Translations under genes and position numbers: made by a program
Source: Isoetes taiwanensis
Lineage: Eukaryota; Streptophyta; Lycopodiopsida; Isoetales; Isoetaceae
Length of the DNA: 64,000 bases
Direction: 5' to 3'
NCBI GenBank assembly: GCA_021234155.1
Contig: JAJEKV010000085.1
Coordinates: 3,296,706 to 3,360,705 of the forward strand
The notes under the pieces: generated by a model
Databases searched by the model: none
Seen by the model: only the letters and a program-made list of their open reading frames with translations
What the model was told of the DNA's origin: nothing
Shown here: positions 22,380 to 33,814 of the stretch, one piece after another
Layout: each line of letters starts with the position of its first letter
Numbering within the stretch: position 1 is the stretch's first letter

Positions 22380-22560
22380 GCCTTAGTTAAGTTAGTGCTA
22401 ACTTAATGCTAACGGCAATCTCTTCGCATACGTGCCTATTAAGTTAGAGTCTAACTTAATGCTAACGGCAATGGCTTCGCACATTCATCCATTAGGTTAT
22501 TTTTTTTTTTTTAACTTAATGCTAACGGCAATACCTTCGCACATATCTCCGTCAAGTTTT
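22380..22560. repeat. Subterminal repeats of the PIF/Harbinger-type element
   Basis: Three units of about 60 bp share AACTTAATGCTAACGGCAAT followed by CTTCGCA, which partly repeats the terminal CCTTCGCAC. Such subterminal repeats are typical transposase-binding sites; that role is inference. Confidence 0.75.
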
Positions 22561-22669
22561 ATTTTTGTTTTCTATTAAGTGCTTCAAACAATTGTCCTCT
22601 TCTTATGCCATTAACAAATTAACATACGAACTCATAACCATCATGATATCATGCACTTGTTGATCATTC

Positions 22670-22795
22670 CATCGCAAAAAAATCATAGAGAATTTCAGAG
22701 AGTTATAACAAAAAATAACAAAAAATCATAGAGAATTTCAGAGAGTTATAACAAAAAATAACAAAAAATCATAGAGAATTTCAGAGAGTTATCGT
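22670..22795. repeat. Tandem repeat, unit about 46 bp, nearly three copies
   Basis: Unit begins AATCATAGAGAATTTCAGAG and continues AGTTATAACAAAAAATAAC. Copies are almost identical, so the expansion is recent. Confidence 0.9.
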
Positions 22796-22979
22796 AACTC
22801 AAAGTCAAAATCGAGTATTTTATATCAGAATCAGAATGTTCTTTCTTCTAAAGATTGTAGATGAGCTTTTCTTATGTCCAACCTTCCTTCAAAATCACTG
22901 CCTATGTTACCATACCTATGTACCTATGTTACCATACCCATGTACCTATGTACGCCAATGTAAAAAATATTACCTTCCT

Positions 22980-23930
22980 TCAAAATGTCACAGAGGTTCA
23001 GAATTTCATCTTGTCCAAAACAATTGACCCCCTTTTTTTTTTCCAAAAGGTGTCTTTTGTTCAACCTTATTTTGTGTATATTTTCTTGTGTCATCAAATT
23101 AGGCTATGCAACCATTATTAGAAGGGACCACTTACCTTTCCATGTATGGGCTGCCACCATGATAGAATGAGGCAGCGCCTTGCACTAACCTTGCGCTCCA
23201 TGGTTTAATTTAATATACTAAGTTTGGCTACCTTAATTTAACATGCTATGTGTTACCTTATCAAATGGATACTCCATTGTCATTATTCCGTATCGTCAGC
23301 AGCATTACTATAGGCTCATGTGGCAAGGATTTTACACCTGCATTTCCATGGTTTAATTTAATATACTACGTTTTGCTACTCTAATTTAACATGCTATGTG
23401 TTCCCTTGCCAAGTGGATACTCTATTGTCATTATTCCGTATCGTCAGCTATTGTTTGTCAGCATTACTATAGGCTCATGGGGCAAGGATTTTAAACCTGC
23501 GCTACAGAGACCCATCATAATCCTAGACCATCTGATATGCTCCCACTTTCTTAGAAGTCTACCGTTGCTGTTGCAGAGACCAATGTTTGCCCAGGTGCCA
23601 TGGTGCACACTTACCATTATTTTTATATTGCATTTTGCTCCTTGTGCCGTTCACTTGCTACCTTCCAGCTGAATTGTCATGCAAATACCTACTATATTGC
23701 TCCCCATGGTCGTTCCCATTGATACAGAGGTCCAAAATGTCCTCTTATCTAAAACACTTGACCGCCCTTGCTCAAAGGTGTCATTTGTTCAGCCTTAATT
23801 TGTGCATAGTTTCTTGTACCATCCAGCAGGCCGTGCAATCATTATTGGGAGTGTCCACTTACCTTTCCATGTATAGTCTGCTACCATGATAGACTGAGGC
23901 AGCGCCTTGCATTAACTTTGTGCTTAGGTC
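22980..23930. repeat. Nested duplications inside the PIF/Harbinger-type element
   Basis: A segment of about 155 bp (TGGTTTAATTTAATATACTA to GGCAAGGATTTTA) is tandemly duplicated at about 23200-23345 and 23349-23500. A second segment (CAAAAGGTGTC to GAGGCAGCGCCTTGCA) occurs at about 23043-23185 and again at 23770-23915. Confidence 0.85.
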
Positions 23931-26679
23931 AGAACAAAACTTTGGCCAAAGCCCTATGCCTATACTACTCAAACTGTGCAAAATCGTGGGTTAATTTGAT
24001 ATATATATCCAAAGACAGTGCTATCTCTAAGAATTGCTATCTATTGCAGAGTTAAGGACGGGAGATCCATCCTGGAAAAGAATCATAAATTTGAAAACAA
24101 TAAATCAAGCCAGACTTTTGAAGTTGCTTGCGGATTCTGAGGGTTGTCAAGGACCCTTACTCAACAAATCCGAAACCATAATTAAGTTTTTCCTGCTGGA
24201 TTTGTGGTCTACATAACTGAAACCTCTGTCAAATCAAGGAAGCACATAACAAAGAGAAGAATCTCGAAAAACCATCCTAGTTCATGAAATGCTGAAGTCC
24301 CAAGGAGCAAAGCTTTGGCATTCATAGTGATTACATACCAGGTCAACTGTTTAATCATGCTGGCTTAGAATAATATCCAGCAGGGGTTGAGTAAGTGAAA
24401 ATTGAGCATCCACCTGGAATTAGTTTTTTTCCTATGCAGATAACCTATGCACTAAAATCAATCAATCAGATGCTATAATCCATTAGCCTGCTGACCTGTT
24501 CACCAAGATTTGGATCCTCAACGTCATCTGCCGCACAATCCCTTGCAGTAATCCACGCATTAGAAGTTCCACGACCTCGACCACCAGCATGCACGATCCG
24601 AGGATTAAACAATTGGATGCGTAGAAGAGAAACAATTGGATGAGCCAACTTTTGCAACAAGAAAATCAACAGAATACTACTCTGATAAAAGCACCCAACT
24701 ACTCTGGAAGATGGAGAATATATTACATGGAAAGTATCTACAACAGTGGTGAACCATATTAGCATAAGCATAGGCTAAGTAAGATGAACAGAAAAAAGCC
24801 TGGCACCAATCCAGCTCATAAATGAGGCATATCCTCAATAGGCTGGCTAGAAGTTCTTAACTTGAATAACAACAAGAGATCAAAAACAAAATATACATGC
24901 AAAACACCCTGTAGCATTTCCTGGAACCAACCTTAATTGCCTGGCTATCAAGTGTAGAATAATCTGAGGATTCCCCATGAGAACTTCATTATCAGATCTA
25001 GATCTAGATCTGTTTCATCTTAAGTAACACCATCTTGATCTAAGTAACACCTAACAAGAAGAAAGCAAATGGGTTCAATCCCTAAAATGAGTTCATTTCA
25101 AGGAGGTAAGTCCGTATTTGGACTAGAAGCTGCAGCAAACACTTTGTGTGGTTCTTCAAGGCAAGAGCCACAAAATGATCCATCTCTTTTTAGGAGGAAG
25201 TTCACTAGGTCTTATAGCCACCAAAGTTGCACCTTCAAGGTCGGGTTCCTCCCGAAAGATGAGGAGCATACCATAGCTTCATCCGAGAGCGTGCACTTGA
25301 GTTCGTTAGAAGCGGCCAGGTGCATCACACTTAGAAATCTTCTTATTTCGAGGGATGAGCCACCAAGGATACTTGACTTTCTAAGGGTGCGCCAAACTCG
25401 CTTTCCACTTTAGAAGAAGGCCCTCTTCTATGCCAAGCTTCCCCACGGAAGCTCAATCCTCAAGTGTTGAATCTCCTTGAAATTCTTCAACACTTCACTT
25501 GGAGAATGATGGGAAACTTCGGAATGTTTGCTCTTTTTAGGGCCTAAGAGGTGCCGCAGAGCATAAAAGGGCTTTAACTATCTTTGCCATATAATATCTT
25601 CACAAGTCGGCTTAATATGTTTTTTCCCTTTGCATTCGGGTTGTTTTCTTCTCCGGAGATCACACAATCCACCTTCACAAGAACGTTACCGACATTGCGG
25701 GCGCCAAGGAGTTGAACCTTTTGGACGACAAAGATCGCCCAAGGCCTTTATATCTGCTTTTGTTGTGCATAAGCTCAAGAATCGCTTTCTGACAAGGTTA
25801 ACATAGTTTGATAAAGGTTGTACTTTTTGCTAATATGGTAATGGCTCCTCTCTCGATCTTGCTAACTTATGTGGCAATCCAACATATAAATGCCCATTAG
25901 AGAACATTGCCGATGGTATAAAAGGTCAAATTGGTGCGATAGTAAAAATGTCCGCCTAAATTGAGCGTAATAGGCAAATGCCAATGTAGGTTCATTTGCA
26001 TGTCATGATGGTGCGCAAGTTTATTGAATGTGCGAGACAATGTTGAAAAGTATATATCTCTTTAAATCCTTGTATCGCAAATGAACATAAAGCTTACCCG
26101 GACATGCATAATGCTACCATATCTACACATGTCTTTTTGAAGTACAAAATATCCATAGATGCGTTAAATGGTAACTTACCATTAGCGGGGAGCGATTGTT
26201 AAGAGTGTCGGGATGACCATTGATAAGATAAGCATTGGACAAAATAGGGGTCCTGGAGATTGAATATTGACAACCACCATTTGCTTGTTGTGACATCCAA
26301 CAGGGTAATTTTCTTAATCAATCTATTTCCAAGTACATCAACTATGTAAAGACTATTCTTGTGACATGAAATATAGAGCTGAGCCTGAAAGTTATAAAGA
26401 AGGAACTTAAACCGAAAAAGCTCTGGAAGAAGGACTCTGGAAGAAGGAACTTAAACCGAAAAAGCTCTGAAAGGAAATAAAGAAGGAACTTAAGCCGAAA
26501 AAAATTATAAAGAAGGAAATATAGTGCATTGCCATTATGCTCTGGAAAAGACATGAAAGATTCCAAGAGGATGAAAGCAGTAGCCAACAGTAGCATACCC
26601 AATAACTTGTTTACATTGTTGACAACCCAGAAATTTGTTTACAGTGTTGATCCCAGAAATTTGAGTTTTTAGGAAAGCT

Positions 26680-26832
26680 AACCTGCTCCAAGGGATCCTC
26701 ATCCCCTTCTTGTTGTTCTGATGCAGGTTGTGAAGAGGCAGACCTACTGCGACCAGCTATCCCGCGACCGCGACCAGCTATTAGGACACGTCCTCGACCT
26801 CTAGAAGTTCCAGCTCGAGCTTTATCCGCCAT
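26680..26832 (-). CDS. Short Arg/Gly-rich first exon (tentative)
   Basis: The minus-strand ATG at 26832 reads MADKARAGTSRGRGRVLIAG, GRGRGIAGRSRSAS and then DEDPLEQ, ending at a possible donor CAG|GTTAGC (26682). A minus-strand stretch near 24530-24600 has a related layout (GRGRGTS, DVEDPNLGEQ, donor CAG|GTCAGC), as if the exon was duplicated. RGG-like composition suggests nucleic-acid binding. Upstream, three copies of a 24-bp repeat (CGTTCCTCCTCGTTCCGACA) extend the frame. Downstream exons were not found. Confidence 0.35.
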
Positions 26833-27329
26833 TTCCGACAGCTTCGTTCCTCCTCGTTCCGACAGCTTCATTCCTCCTCGTTCCGACAGCTTCGTTCCGG
26901 CCTCGTTAAAATTTTAAACCGACCTCGAAGAGGTCACTTTAATTTCTTGTGTATTTTTTAAATTGCGTTAACTTTGCGTTTAATCTTCTAACTTAAGTTA
27001 AATGAGTATGAACGCATTTTGAGTTAACACTTTTAGGTTAAAATATTTAACGGAATGCTAAATAAATTTATTAACACAAAACTAACTTAAGCAGTGGTGT
27101 GAAAGGAAAACCTGCTAAAAGCTTAACGGAATCCTAACCTAACAGCTGGTCTGAAGGTACCCTTAGCCCTTGTTCTGAGAATCTTCATCACGTGGATGCA
27201 GAAAGAAACGGTTAAAGCAACTTTTAAGACAAAAGTTTCATGATAAAGAGTAACATCTTAAGATCCATTGTTTTGTGCTATGAAACTGGTTTTTGATCTG
27301 GGCAATTAAACTGAATATCTACCCCAGCA

Positions 27330-28100
27330 GTTAGTATCTTTATTTGTTCTTGCCTGAACTACTTAAGGTACAAGTTGGCATATTTTGATTTTTATAGAAA
27401 GTTCCATCCACAGGCATCACTTGATATGGTTATTGAAGTTTAGTATCTTTATTTGTTCTTGCCTGAACTACTTAAGGAACTACTTAAGGTACAAGTTAGC
27501 ATATTTTGATTTTTATTGAAAGTTCCATCCAGGGGCATCACTTGATATGGTTATTGAAGTTCTTGGCTTTGAAAAGCATCACTTGATATGGTTATTGAAG
27601 TTCTTGGCTTTGAAAAGTTTAATCTGCATAGTGTTCAACATCTGGTTTTCTAATTTATGAGGCCTTGTTCATATTATTTTCATTGGGTGTTTGAGACTTT
27701 GACGTTCTTTACATCTTGATTGTCTTGCTCTAACTTACCAACTTTAGCATATGTCTGGTTATCTTTTGGAGTTTAGTAAGTTCTTATGAATCTGGTAAGC
27801 TCTCATGCATAAAATATGACATACATTTGGCCCAAAATTGCTCTACCACCTAAGAGCTTGGATGTTTCGGCCAAATGTGGTTGTGGTTGAGCTTAAGCGT
27901 GTGGACTGAAAACTATAGCCTTGCTTATACAATGTATGATAAATCCCATGTCTAGCACTTAAAGGATTTTCTTGACTCAATCAAAGACCTAATTTTTGCA
28001 CTGAAAACTATAGCCTTGCTTATACAATGTATGATAAATCCCATGTCTAGCACTTAAAGGATTTTCTTGACTCAATCAAAGACCTAATTTTTGTAGGTTG
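27330..28100. repeat. Local tandem duplications
   Basis: About 120 bp beginning TTTAGTATCTTTATTTGTTC-like sequence is repeated (27330-27560). GCATCACTTGATATGGTTAT plus TGAAGTTCTTGGCTTTGAAA is repeated at 27535-27620. A segment of about 103 bp from TGAAAACTATAGCCTTGCTT is perfectly repeated at 27905-28095. No gene is seen. Confidence 0.9.
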
Positions 28101-30320
28101 GATGCATGGGACTAAAAGCTTCATTTTGCACATAGAACTAACAACTTCATTTTCATTATGCGCTCTCGTAATAGTTAACACCTTTGATTGGCATCATGCA
28201 AGCACGGATTAATTATTTGGAGAAAAAAACGAGATTTTGAGAATTTTGACCTCACACGTCCAGGCCCACCACAAGCAAAAAGTGGTGCCCTTTAATTCAA
28301 AATGTTGTCCCGCCCAATATGAGCGGGAGAATTTGAATGCACATATATTACAACCAAAATACTAAAAATAATGTAGCATTATCCTAAAATCTGAGGTCGA
28401 GAGGGAGCGGCCACGCCTGAACTCGCCTCCTCCAAGCCGCATGAGCGTCCTCCAAGCCGGAACTGGCCTCCTCCTCGCCGCATCTGTGCATGAGCATGAT
28501 CAAGGCGTCCCGGGAGCATCTGCGTGCATCTAACCTTTAATAGATGAAGATACAGATGAAGGCACTTGCGGCTGCCACAGCTTATGGCTTCAGGTATTTT
28601 TTGAAAGATTCCTGCACTACTTCTCTAAGCTTGACTTTCTAAAGCCAAGGCGAATTCCCTGAAGCCAAGTTCAAGCTTTCAGCTACCCAAATCAAGAGGT
28701 TTCGAAGCTACTCTGCTCTATTGATGATCCCCCTCTTGACGATTTCCCCGTTGACGATTCCCTGTTGTGCTTTTCCTTTACATGCGCAGATTTTTGAGAT
28801 GGGCAGATTCCGGTAGTCTTCTGGGTGTGTTGATCTGCAGTACTTTGATCTGTAATTTAACAATAGGAAGCGGATAGACAGATTTTTGACATGGGCAGAT
28901 TCTGCCTTTGCCATATACAGGCAATACTTACCTTCTTAGCATCTGACTGCAAATAACTTGAACTGTATGCTCTTTTGCTTGCGTCTTCTGCTACAGGGCT
29001 TAAGATCCGAAATAAGAAACAGGGCATTTTCAATTTTGAATGGGGCTACCATACTCTGAGCGCTTCCCCGTTAGGATAGAAGACTGTGGGCATTTTATGA
29101 GCGCTTCACGAAGGTAAATCAGTTTTTTTTTTGTTGGAGTTTCTGTCCGTACGGAATTCTGCGTTCACTAATATACAGAGCTATATGATCCACCAAATCG
29201 CACAATCCACAAGACACAACTGCATTCTTGCTGAAACAAATCGCCACAGCGATTTTGTTGAGAAGAAAATGTTTTTAATGTTTTATTTATTTAAGATTGT
29301 ATTTCTTATTAAGCGTTTTTAATATTGGATAAACGGCGTTTGTGTTGAGCAGGATCTCGAAGGAAAACAAAGCATTCGTGCTCAAGCAAATCGCCACAGC
29401 GATTGTGTGGAGCAGGATTTCGTAGGCAAACAGAGCATTCTTGCTCAAGCAAATCGCCACAGCGATTGTGTTGAGCAGAAAATATGTTTTTTTTTTAAGA
29501 TTGTATTTGTTTTATAACGTAGAATAAGCTTTAAAATTTTAAAATAAAAATGTTATTATGTCAATGGAAGTAGCTACGCAGCTCTAAATGTTCGCGGTCG
29601 CGATCCCTCTGAACATTTCTACGCTTTCTAATGGGCAGCTCTTACTCAAAAAAGAGCTCGGCTTAGCCTTACAAATGCCAATTTTGGATACACTGCGATT
29701 TTATGGGTGAAAATCATAAAAATAAACGGCAACTTCTACTCAATTGCAACCAATTACGGCGTTTTATAGAGAACCAACAACCTATTTCATACTCAACGAG
29801 AATTTTGAAATTCTCTAATTAATTAATTCTTGCTTATGCTTCATAATTTTAGCTATAATATCTCAATAGAATGTAGCGCATATATACAATTTCTTTAGTT
29901 GAGGTGCTATGCATGTATGACCTCATTAATAGTTTATCACAAACCGTTTGTTACAGTCGAGGTGCTATGCATGCATAGCCTCAGGATATTTTATCATGTT
30001 TAGTTTTTACAAGAATTTGTCGCGACGGCCTTCGCCGCCGCTAATTTGCGCCTTTTTAGTTTGTGTATTAGAAGGTAGTATGGAATTTGGAATTGATAAT
30101 GAGATAAGAGGGTAAAAGAAGAAATAGTGCAAAATGTGCATTTTTTTTTTCACATCGATGTCTGGACTTCATAATTCTAGCATCTTAATAGTTGCGGCTT
30201 AGTTGTTTTGCAGTTGCGAGTTCAAGCATGACTATAGCACCTATTCTTACAAACATCAGTGTTTGGACTTCATGATTCTAGCATCTTAATATTTGTGGCT
30301 TACTTGTTTTGCAGTATCAA
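28100..30320. other. Non-coding tract with a 73-bp tandem repeat
   Basis: A GC-richer island lies at about 28390-28530, but no confident exon. At 29200-29485 the words CTCAAGCAAATCGCCACAGC and GATTGTGTTGAGCAG recur in about three units. The rest is AT-rich without recognised features; 29890-30000 has a repeated GAGGTGCTATGCATG. Confidence 0.5.
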
Positions 30321-30324
30321 GTGT

Positions 30325-30400
30325 CAGGCTCCCTTGCTATGTCAGAACGACGAAGTTATAACAGGCTCCCTTGCTATGTCAGAACGACGAAGTTATAACT
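30325..30400. repeat. Perfect tandem duplication of about 38 bp
   Basis: CAGGCTCCCTTGCTATGTCA followed by GAACGACGAAGTTATAA occurs twice back to back. Confidence 0.95.
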
Positions 30401-30736
30401 GGGGAGCTTTTCATCTTGCTTATGTTTCTTGACTGGATTAATATCAAAACTTAGCACTCCCTAAGATCGACGAAGGAAAATATGCCATCCCAATTCTAGA
30501 AGTTGCGCATATTTACCCCAATCAAAATTGCTCTAGAAACCCAAGAATACATGGGAAGTTTCTTTAATATATTCTATTCAACCCATTATGTTCAATATCT
30601 ACTCTTTTCATTGTTTTGGATTCGTTCCAATAATTTGCAAACTAAGTATGCGTTTACTACATTTAAAATAGTGAGTTGCTTCATGGATTTCTTCGCTAAT
30701 GTCGCATCTATGTTTTGGAACTCGATATGGCTCCGT
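30400..30736. repeat. Dispersed repeat also present at 37450-37990
   Basis: GACGAAGGAAAATATGCCA, TTGCGCATATTTACC...CAA...AAAATT and a trailing ATTTGCAAACTA-like segment recur in the same order at 37450-37990 with divergence. Nature unknown. Confidence 0.5.
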
Positions 30737-30872
30737 CAAGAATGCACAAGGCTATGCGCTAAGATTTGATGTGAAAGATCTCGCCGAAGCTTGCATGCTG
30801 GAAAATGTGTCTACTCCACACCCCAATTCCGGCGAGCTTCTTCTCAAAATACTCTATCGCCCCATATTCACG
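30737..30872 (+). pseudogene. Duplicated first exon of the oxidoreductase gene at 32108
   Basis: AAGAATGCACAAGGCTAT, GAAAATGTGTCTACTCCACA and CCCCAATTCCGGCGAGCTTC match exon 1 of the 32.1-kb gene at roughly 90% over about 130 bp. A small deletion around GCGCTAAG removes codons. The similarity stops at TATCGCCCCAT, where a minisatellite begins. The rest of the gene is missing, so this is a 5'-end duplicate. Confidence 0.85.
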
Positions 30873-31200
30873 TGACTCATGCACAGTGGCGAGGTCCCAT
30901 ACCCACTTCAACCATGCACAGTTGTGAGGTCCCATATCCATTTCAACCATGCGTAGTGGTGGGGGCACTTCAACCATGCACAGTGGTAGGGGCAGGTTTT
31001 GTACCCATGCATAGTGGTGAGGTTCCGTACCCACTTCAGCCATGCACAGTGGTGAGGTCACATATCCATTTCAACCATGTGCAGTGGTGGGGGCATTTCA
31101 GTCATCCACAGTGGTAGGGGCAGGTCCTATAACGTGGTGAGGGCCCATACCCACTTCAGCCATGCATAGTGGTGGGGGCACTTCAAACATGCACAATGGC
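30873..31200. repeat. Minisatellite with CCATGCACAGTGGTG core
   Basis: Some nine imperfect units of about 30-45 bp contain CATGCACAGTGGTGAGGTCC and CATACCCACTTCAACC in varying combinations. A further half unit (CCCACTTCAGCCATGCAC) lies after the MITE-like insertion, at 31641-31672. Confidence 0.9.
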
Positions 31201-31201
31201 G

Positions 31202-31638
31202 GGCTTAAGATAAAATTACCCTAGTTTGGGGGATCCCGGAGGTGGTGATCCTGTTCTCCGGGATCACCATTCCTCCAGGATCACACAGTCAACTGCGTAG
31301 TTAATGGGTTACTGCGCAGTTTAGGGCTGATTTTCGGTTGGATTGAAGCTGGATGATTACAACGATGCTCGCTTCGATTCCTCCTTCGCTCCTCTGTGCC
31401 TCTAATCCAGCCCATTCCGACCATCCTCGAACTGACCCCATTCGATTTGGTTGCAGATCACGGGAGAAAATCCCACATGAAATCTGCCCCATTTTTCCTT
31501 ATAAGGGCCAATTAAATATGCGCAGTTACTGCGCAGTAAGGGGGATCCCGTCCTCCGAGATCACACGTCCTCGGGGATCCCGTCCTCCGAGATCACACCT
31601 CTAAGATCCCCCAATCCAGGGTAAAAGTATCCTAAGCC
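31202..31638. mobile_element. MITE-like element of about 437 bp inserted in the minisatellite
   Basis: Left end GGCTTAAGATAAAATTACCC continues TAGTTTGGGGGATCCCGGAG. The right end read inward is GGCTTAGGATACTTTTACCC then TGGATTGGGGGATCTTAGAG, giving inverted repeats of about 42 bp. Internal copies of GGATCCCGTCCTCCGAGATC and ACTGCGCAGT add further inverted structure. The same minisatellite flanks both sides. I could not define an unambiguous target duplication, so the superfamily is open. Confidence 0.75.
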
Positions 31639-31639
31639 T

Positions 31640-32107
31640 GCCCACTTCAGCCATGCACAATAGTGGGCAGTGATGACTTTATCATCCTCTAGCTACTTCT
31701 AATCTATAGAAATGGTGGCGATTGTTTCCTATTTTTCCAACACTTTTATAGGAACAAATTTAGTAGAATTGGATGTTTTACCATAAAATTGAGGTTTTTA
31801 CTGTAAAGTATCCATTAATTTGGCGAATTTACTATAATTGGGATGCAATATTATCAAATTTTGGCGATTTTATGAAGTCCTTTAGCGTACGCATCTTAGT
31901 AAACCATCGAATCCAGATTTTAAAAAATGGTAAAATATAGCAACTTTACAAAATTTCACACCTTAAAGTCATCACTGATAGGGGGTGGGTGTGTTGTGTA
32001 GCTAAGCTACACGAGTTGAGTTTCCCATGACTTTCTACATCTATTTGGATATCTAGGCATAACATCACACCATTGGACAACAGAAGTGCCTCGTTTTGGA
32101 CCTCGAT
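31640..32107. other. Upstream region of the oxidoreductase gene
   Basis: AT-rich DNA with no other ORF of interest; presumably the promoter lies here. Confidence 0.35.
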
Positions 32108-33814
32108 ATGGCTCGGGCAAGAATGCACAAGGCTATTCAAGCGTTAAGATTTGATGAGAAAGATCCCGCCGGAGCTTGCATTCTGCAAAATGTGTCTACT
32201 CCACACCCCAATTCCGGTGAGCTTCTTCTCAAAATGCTCTGTCGCCCCATCAATCCTTCCGACATTTTGGCCGTACAAGGCCTCTATCCTTGGAAACCCG
32301 AATCTTTTCCTCCTAGAGTTGGCTTCAAAGGCATGGGAACAATTGAACAGGTATTTTAATTCTTTTTCTTTTGCTTCTTTCCCTGTTTCTCCTAAAAGTA
32401 GGTCATCGCATCTTTAATTTTTCCGATGGATAGATATGTTCAGAAATGCGAGCTGATTCTGATGATTCTTGCATACTGATGAGCCTAATATTGAAGCAAC
32501 ATTAGATATAGCTTATCGTAATCTCTACTCTGCGTAATATGCCTAACTTTGAGATGGAAGAAGAATTTTGTTTTGCTTTATAAGATGATCAATTTCTTTA
32601 TATGAATGAAGACGTGCTGGTTCTATATGTTGAAACTGCGTTACAGATTGGAGAAGGCGTAACAAGGCTAACAGTAGGGCAACGTGTTTTTACCCTTTCT
32701 CCTGGAGCAGGAACGTGGCAAGAATACCTAGTTGTTCCTTATACTCTGGCATTTCCAATTCCAGATTCCATTCCTAATGAAGTCGCTGCACAATTTTTTG
32801 TAAATCCTTGGACGGGTACTAAAACTTTTGCAAACTTCTACATGCATAAACAATGTTGAATAGCAGTGTTTTGTTTTATTCATTTTGCCCTTTCTTTCAG
32901 TTTATGGTTTGTTGGAAGAATTGAATGTTCCTCAAGGAGAATACATCATTCAAACAGCCGCAGGCTCTGTTTTAGGTCGGATGTTTATCCAGCTGGCACA
33001 TGACAGAGGTATTAAGGTCAGCAAAATTAGTATGTGGCATGTTTGAATGTGAGGGTTGTAGTCTCGTAATTTGGGTTTGGAAATTTCTGGCTTTCATCAT
33101 TTTTTTAACCAAATTTGATAACCTCTTTAGTTCATGATGTTCCGTCTACAGATAATAAACCTTGTTCGAGGAAATGAGCAAAAAGAGGAGCTTATAGCTT
33201 TAGGAGCAGATGTGGTGATCAATGTTACAGAAGAAGATGTTATAACTGTTGTAGAGGACTTGACAAATGGAAGGATGGCATACGCAGGGATAGAGTGTGT
33301 AGGAGGCAAGTTAACAAAGGTGAACTTACTCATTAATATTAATAATTATGCTAGGTACCCGCCCCATTACCCCATTACTGTTTATTATACACATGCTTAT
33401 GCAACATTTTTCAATGTTTTCCATCTCTTGTACACAGTCATTTCTAGCGTGAGGGATTCTGGTGTTGTTTTGGTATATGGCCATTTGGATGGACGAAGCG
33501 CTGAAGTTGGCATTATAGATTTGATTTTTAGAAATGTAAAGCTTCATGGATTTTACTTGAAGGATTGGTTCGACAGGCTTAATCCCCTTGAATTACATAG
33601 TACTTCAAGAGTTATATGGGATTTGATAGAAAGAGGTGTTATGGTGCCCATGGTAGGAGAAAAATTTGAGCTCACAAGATATTATATCAAAAGCAATGGT
33701 AAACTTTCTTGTATATATTATACATGTATAATTCCAAGAGTAGTATAGCTAAATCTTTTATGGCTATGGTTGCAGGAGAAAGCGCATGGGGGGAAGGTCC
33801 TCCTAGTAGATTAG
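32108..33814 (+). CDS. MECR/quinone-oxidoreductase-like MDR-family gene, frame disturbed
   Basis: Exons: 32108-32350, 32647-32815, 32901-33016, 33152-33319, 33438-33698 and 33776-33814. The product fits the trans-2-enoyl-CoA/NADPH:quinone reductase branch of medium-chain dehydrogenases: GELLLKMLCRPINPSDILAV, the substrate segment YPWKPESFPPRVGFKGMGTI, PDSIPNEVAAQFFVNPWT, the nucleotide-binding stretch IIQTAAGSVLGRMFIQLAHD, and a C-terminal EKAHGGKVLLVD. Lengths of exons 5 and 6 are multiples of three, and exon 6 ends properly if phase 0 is kept. But exon 5's coding frame (VISSVRDSGVVLVYGHLDGR) is one base off and phase-0 reading hits TGA. Intron 4 (33320-33437) has no stop in that frame and reads straight into exon 5. 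Either single-base changes at both borders of exon 5 inactivated it, or splicing differs from GT-AG expectation. Confidence 0.7.

Larger units (their letters stand above)
22168..27162. mobile_element. PIF/Harbinger-type DNA transposon, about 5.0 kb, apparently non-autonomous
   Basis: Terminal inverted repeats: the left end starts GGGTACCTTCGCACTCGCCG, and the right end read inward starts GGGTACCTTCAGACCAGCTG; similarity continues into GTTARGTTAGGA. Both ends are flanked by TTA (22165-22167 and 27163-27165), the target duplication typical of PIF/Harbinger. Subterminal repeats lie inside both ends. I found no DDE transposase or Myb-like domain in any frame, only an Arg/Gly-rich short first exon near the right end and a similar stretch at 24530-24600. 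It may be a non-autonomous derivative, or its coding capacity may be too decayed to read. Confidence 0.8.

Noticed and set aside
25069-25413. 114-residue ORF inside the PIF/Harbinger-type element as a transposase
   Set aside because: No DDE or helix-turn-helix pattern recognised; left as unknown.
28390-28600. First exon of a gene starting MKIQMKALAAATAYGF
   Set aside because: GC-rich and followed by a possible donor, but no downstream exon could be supported.
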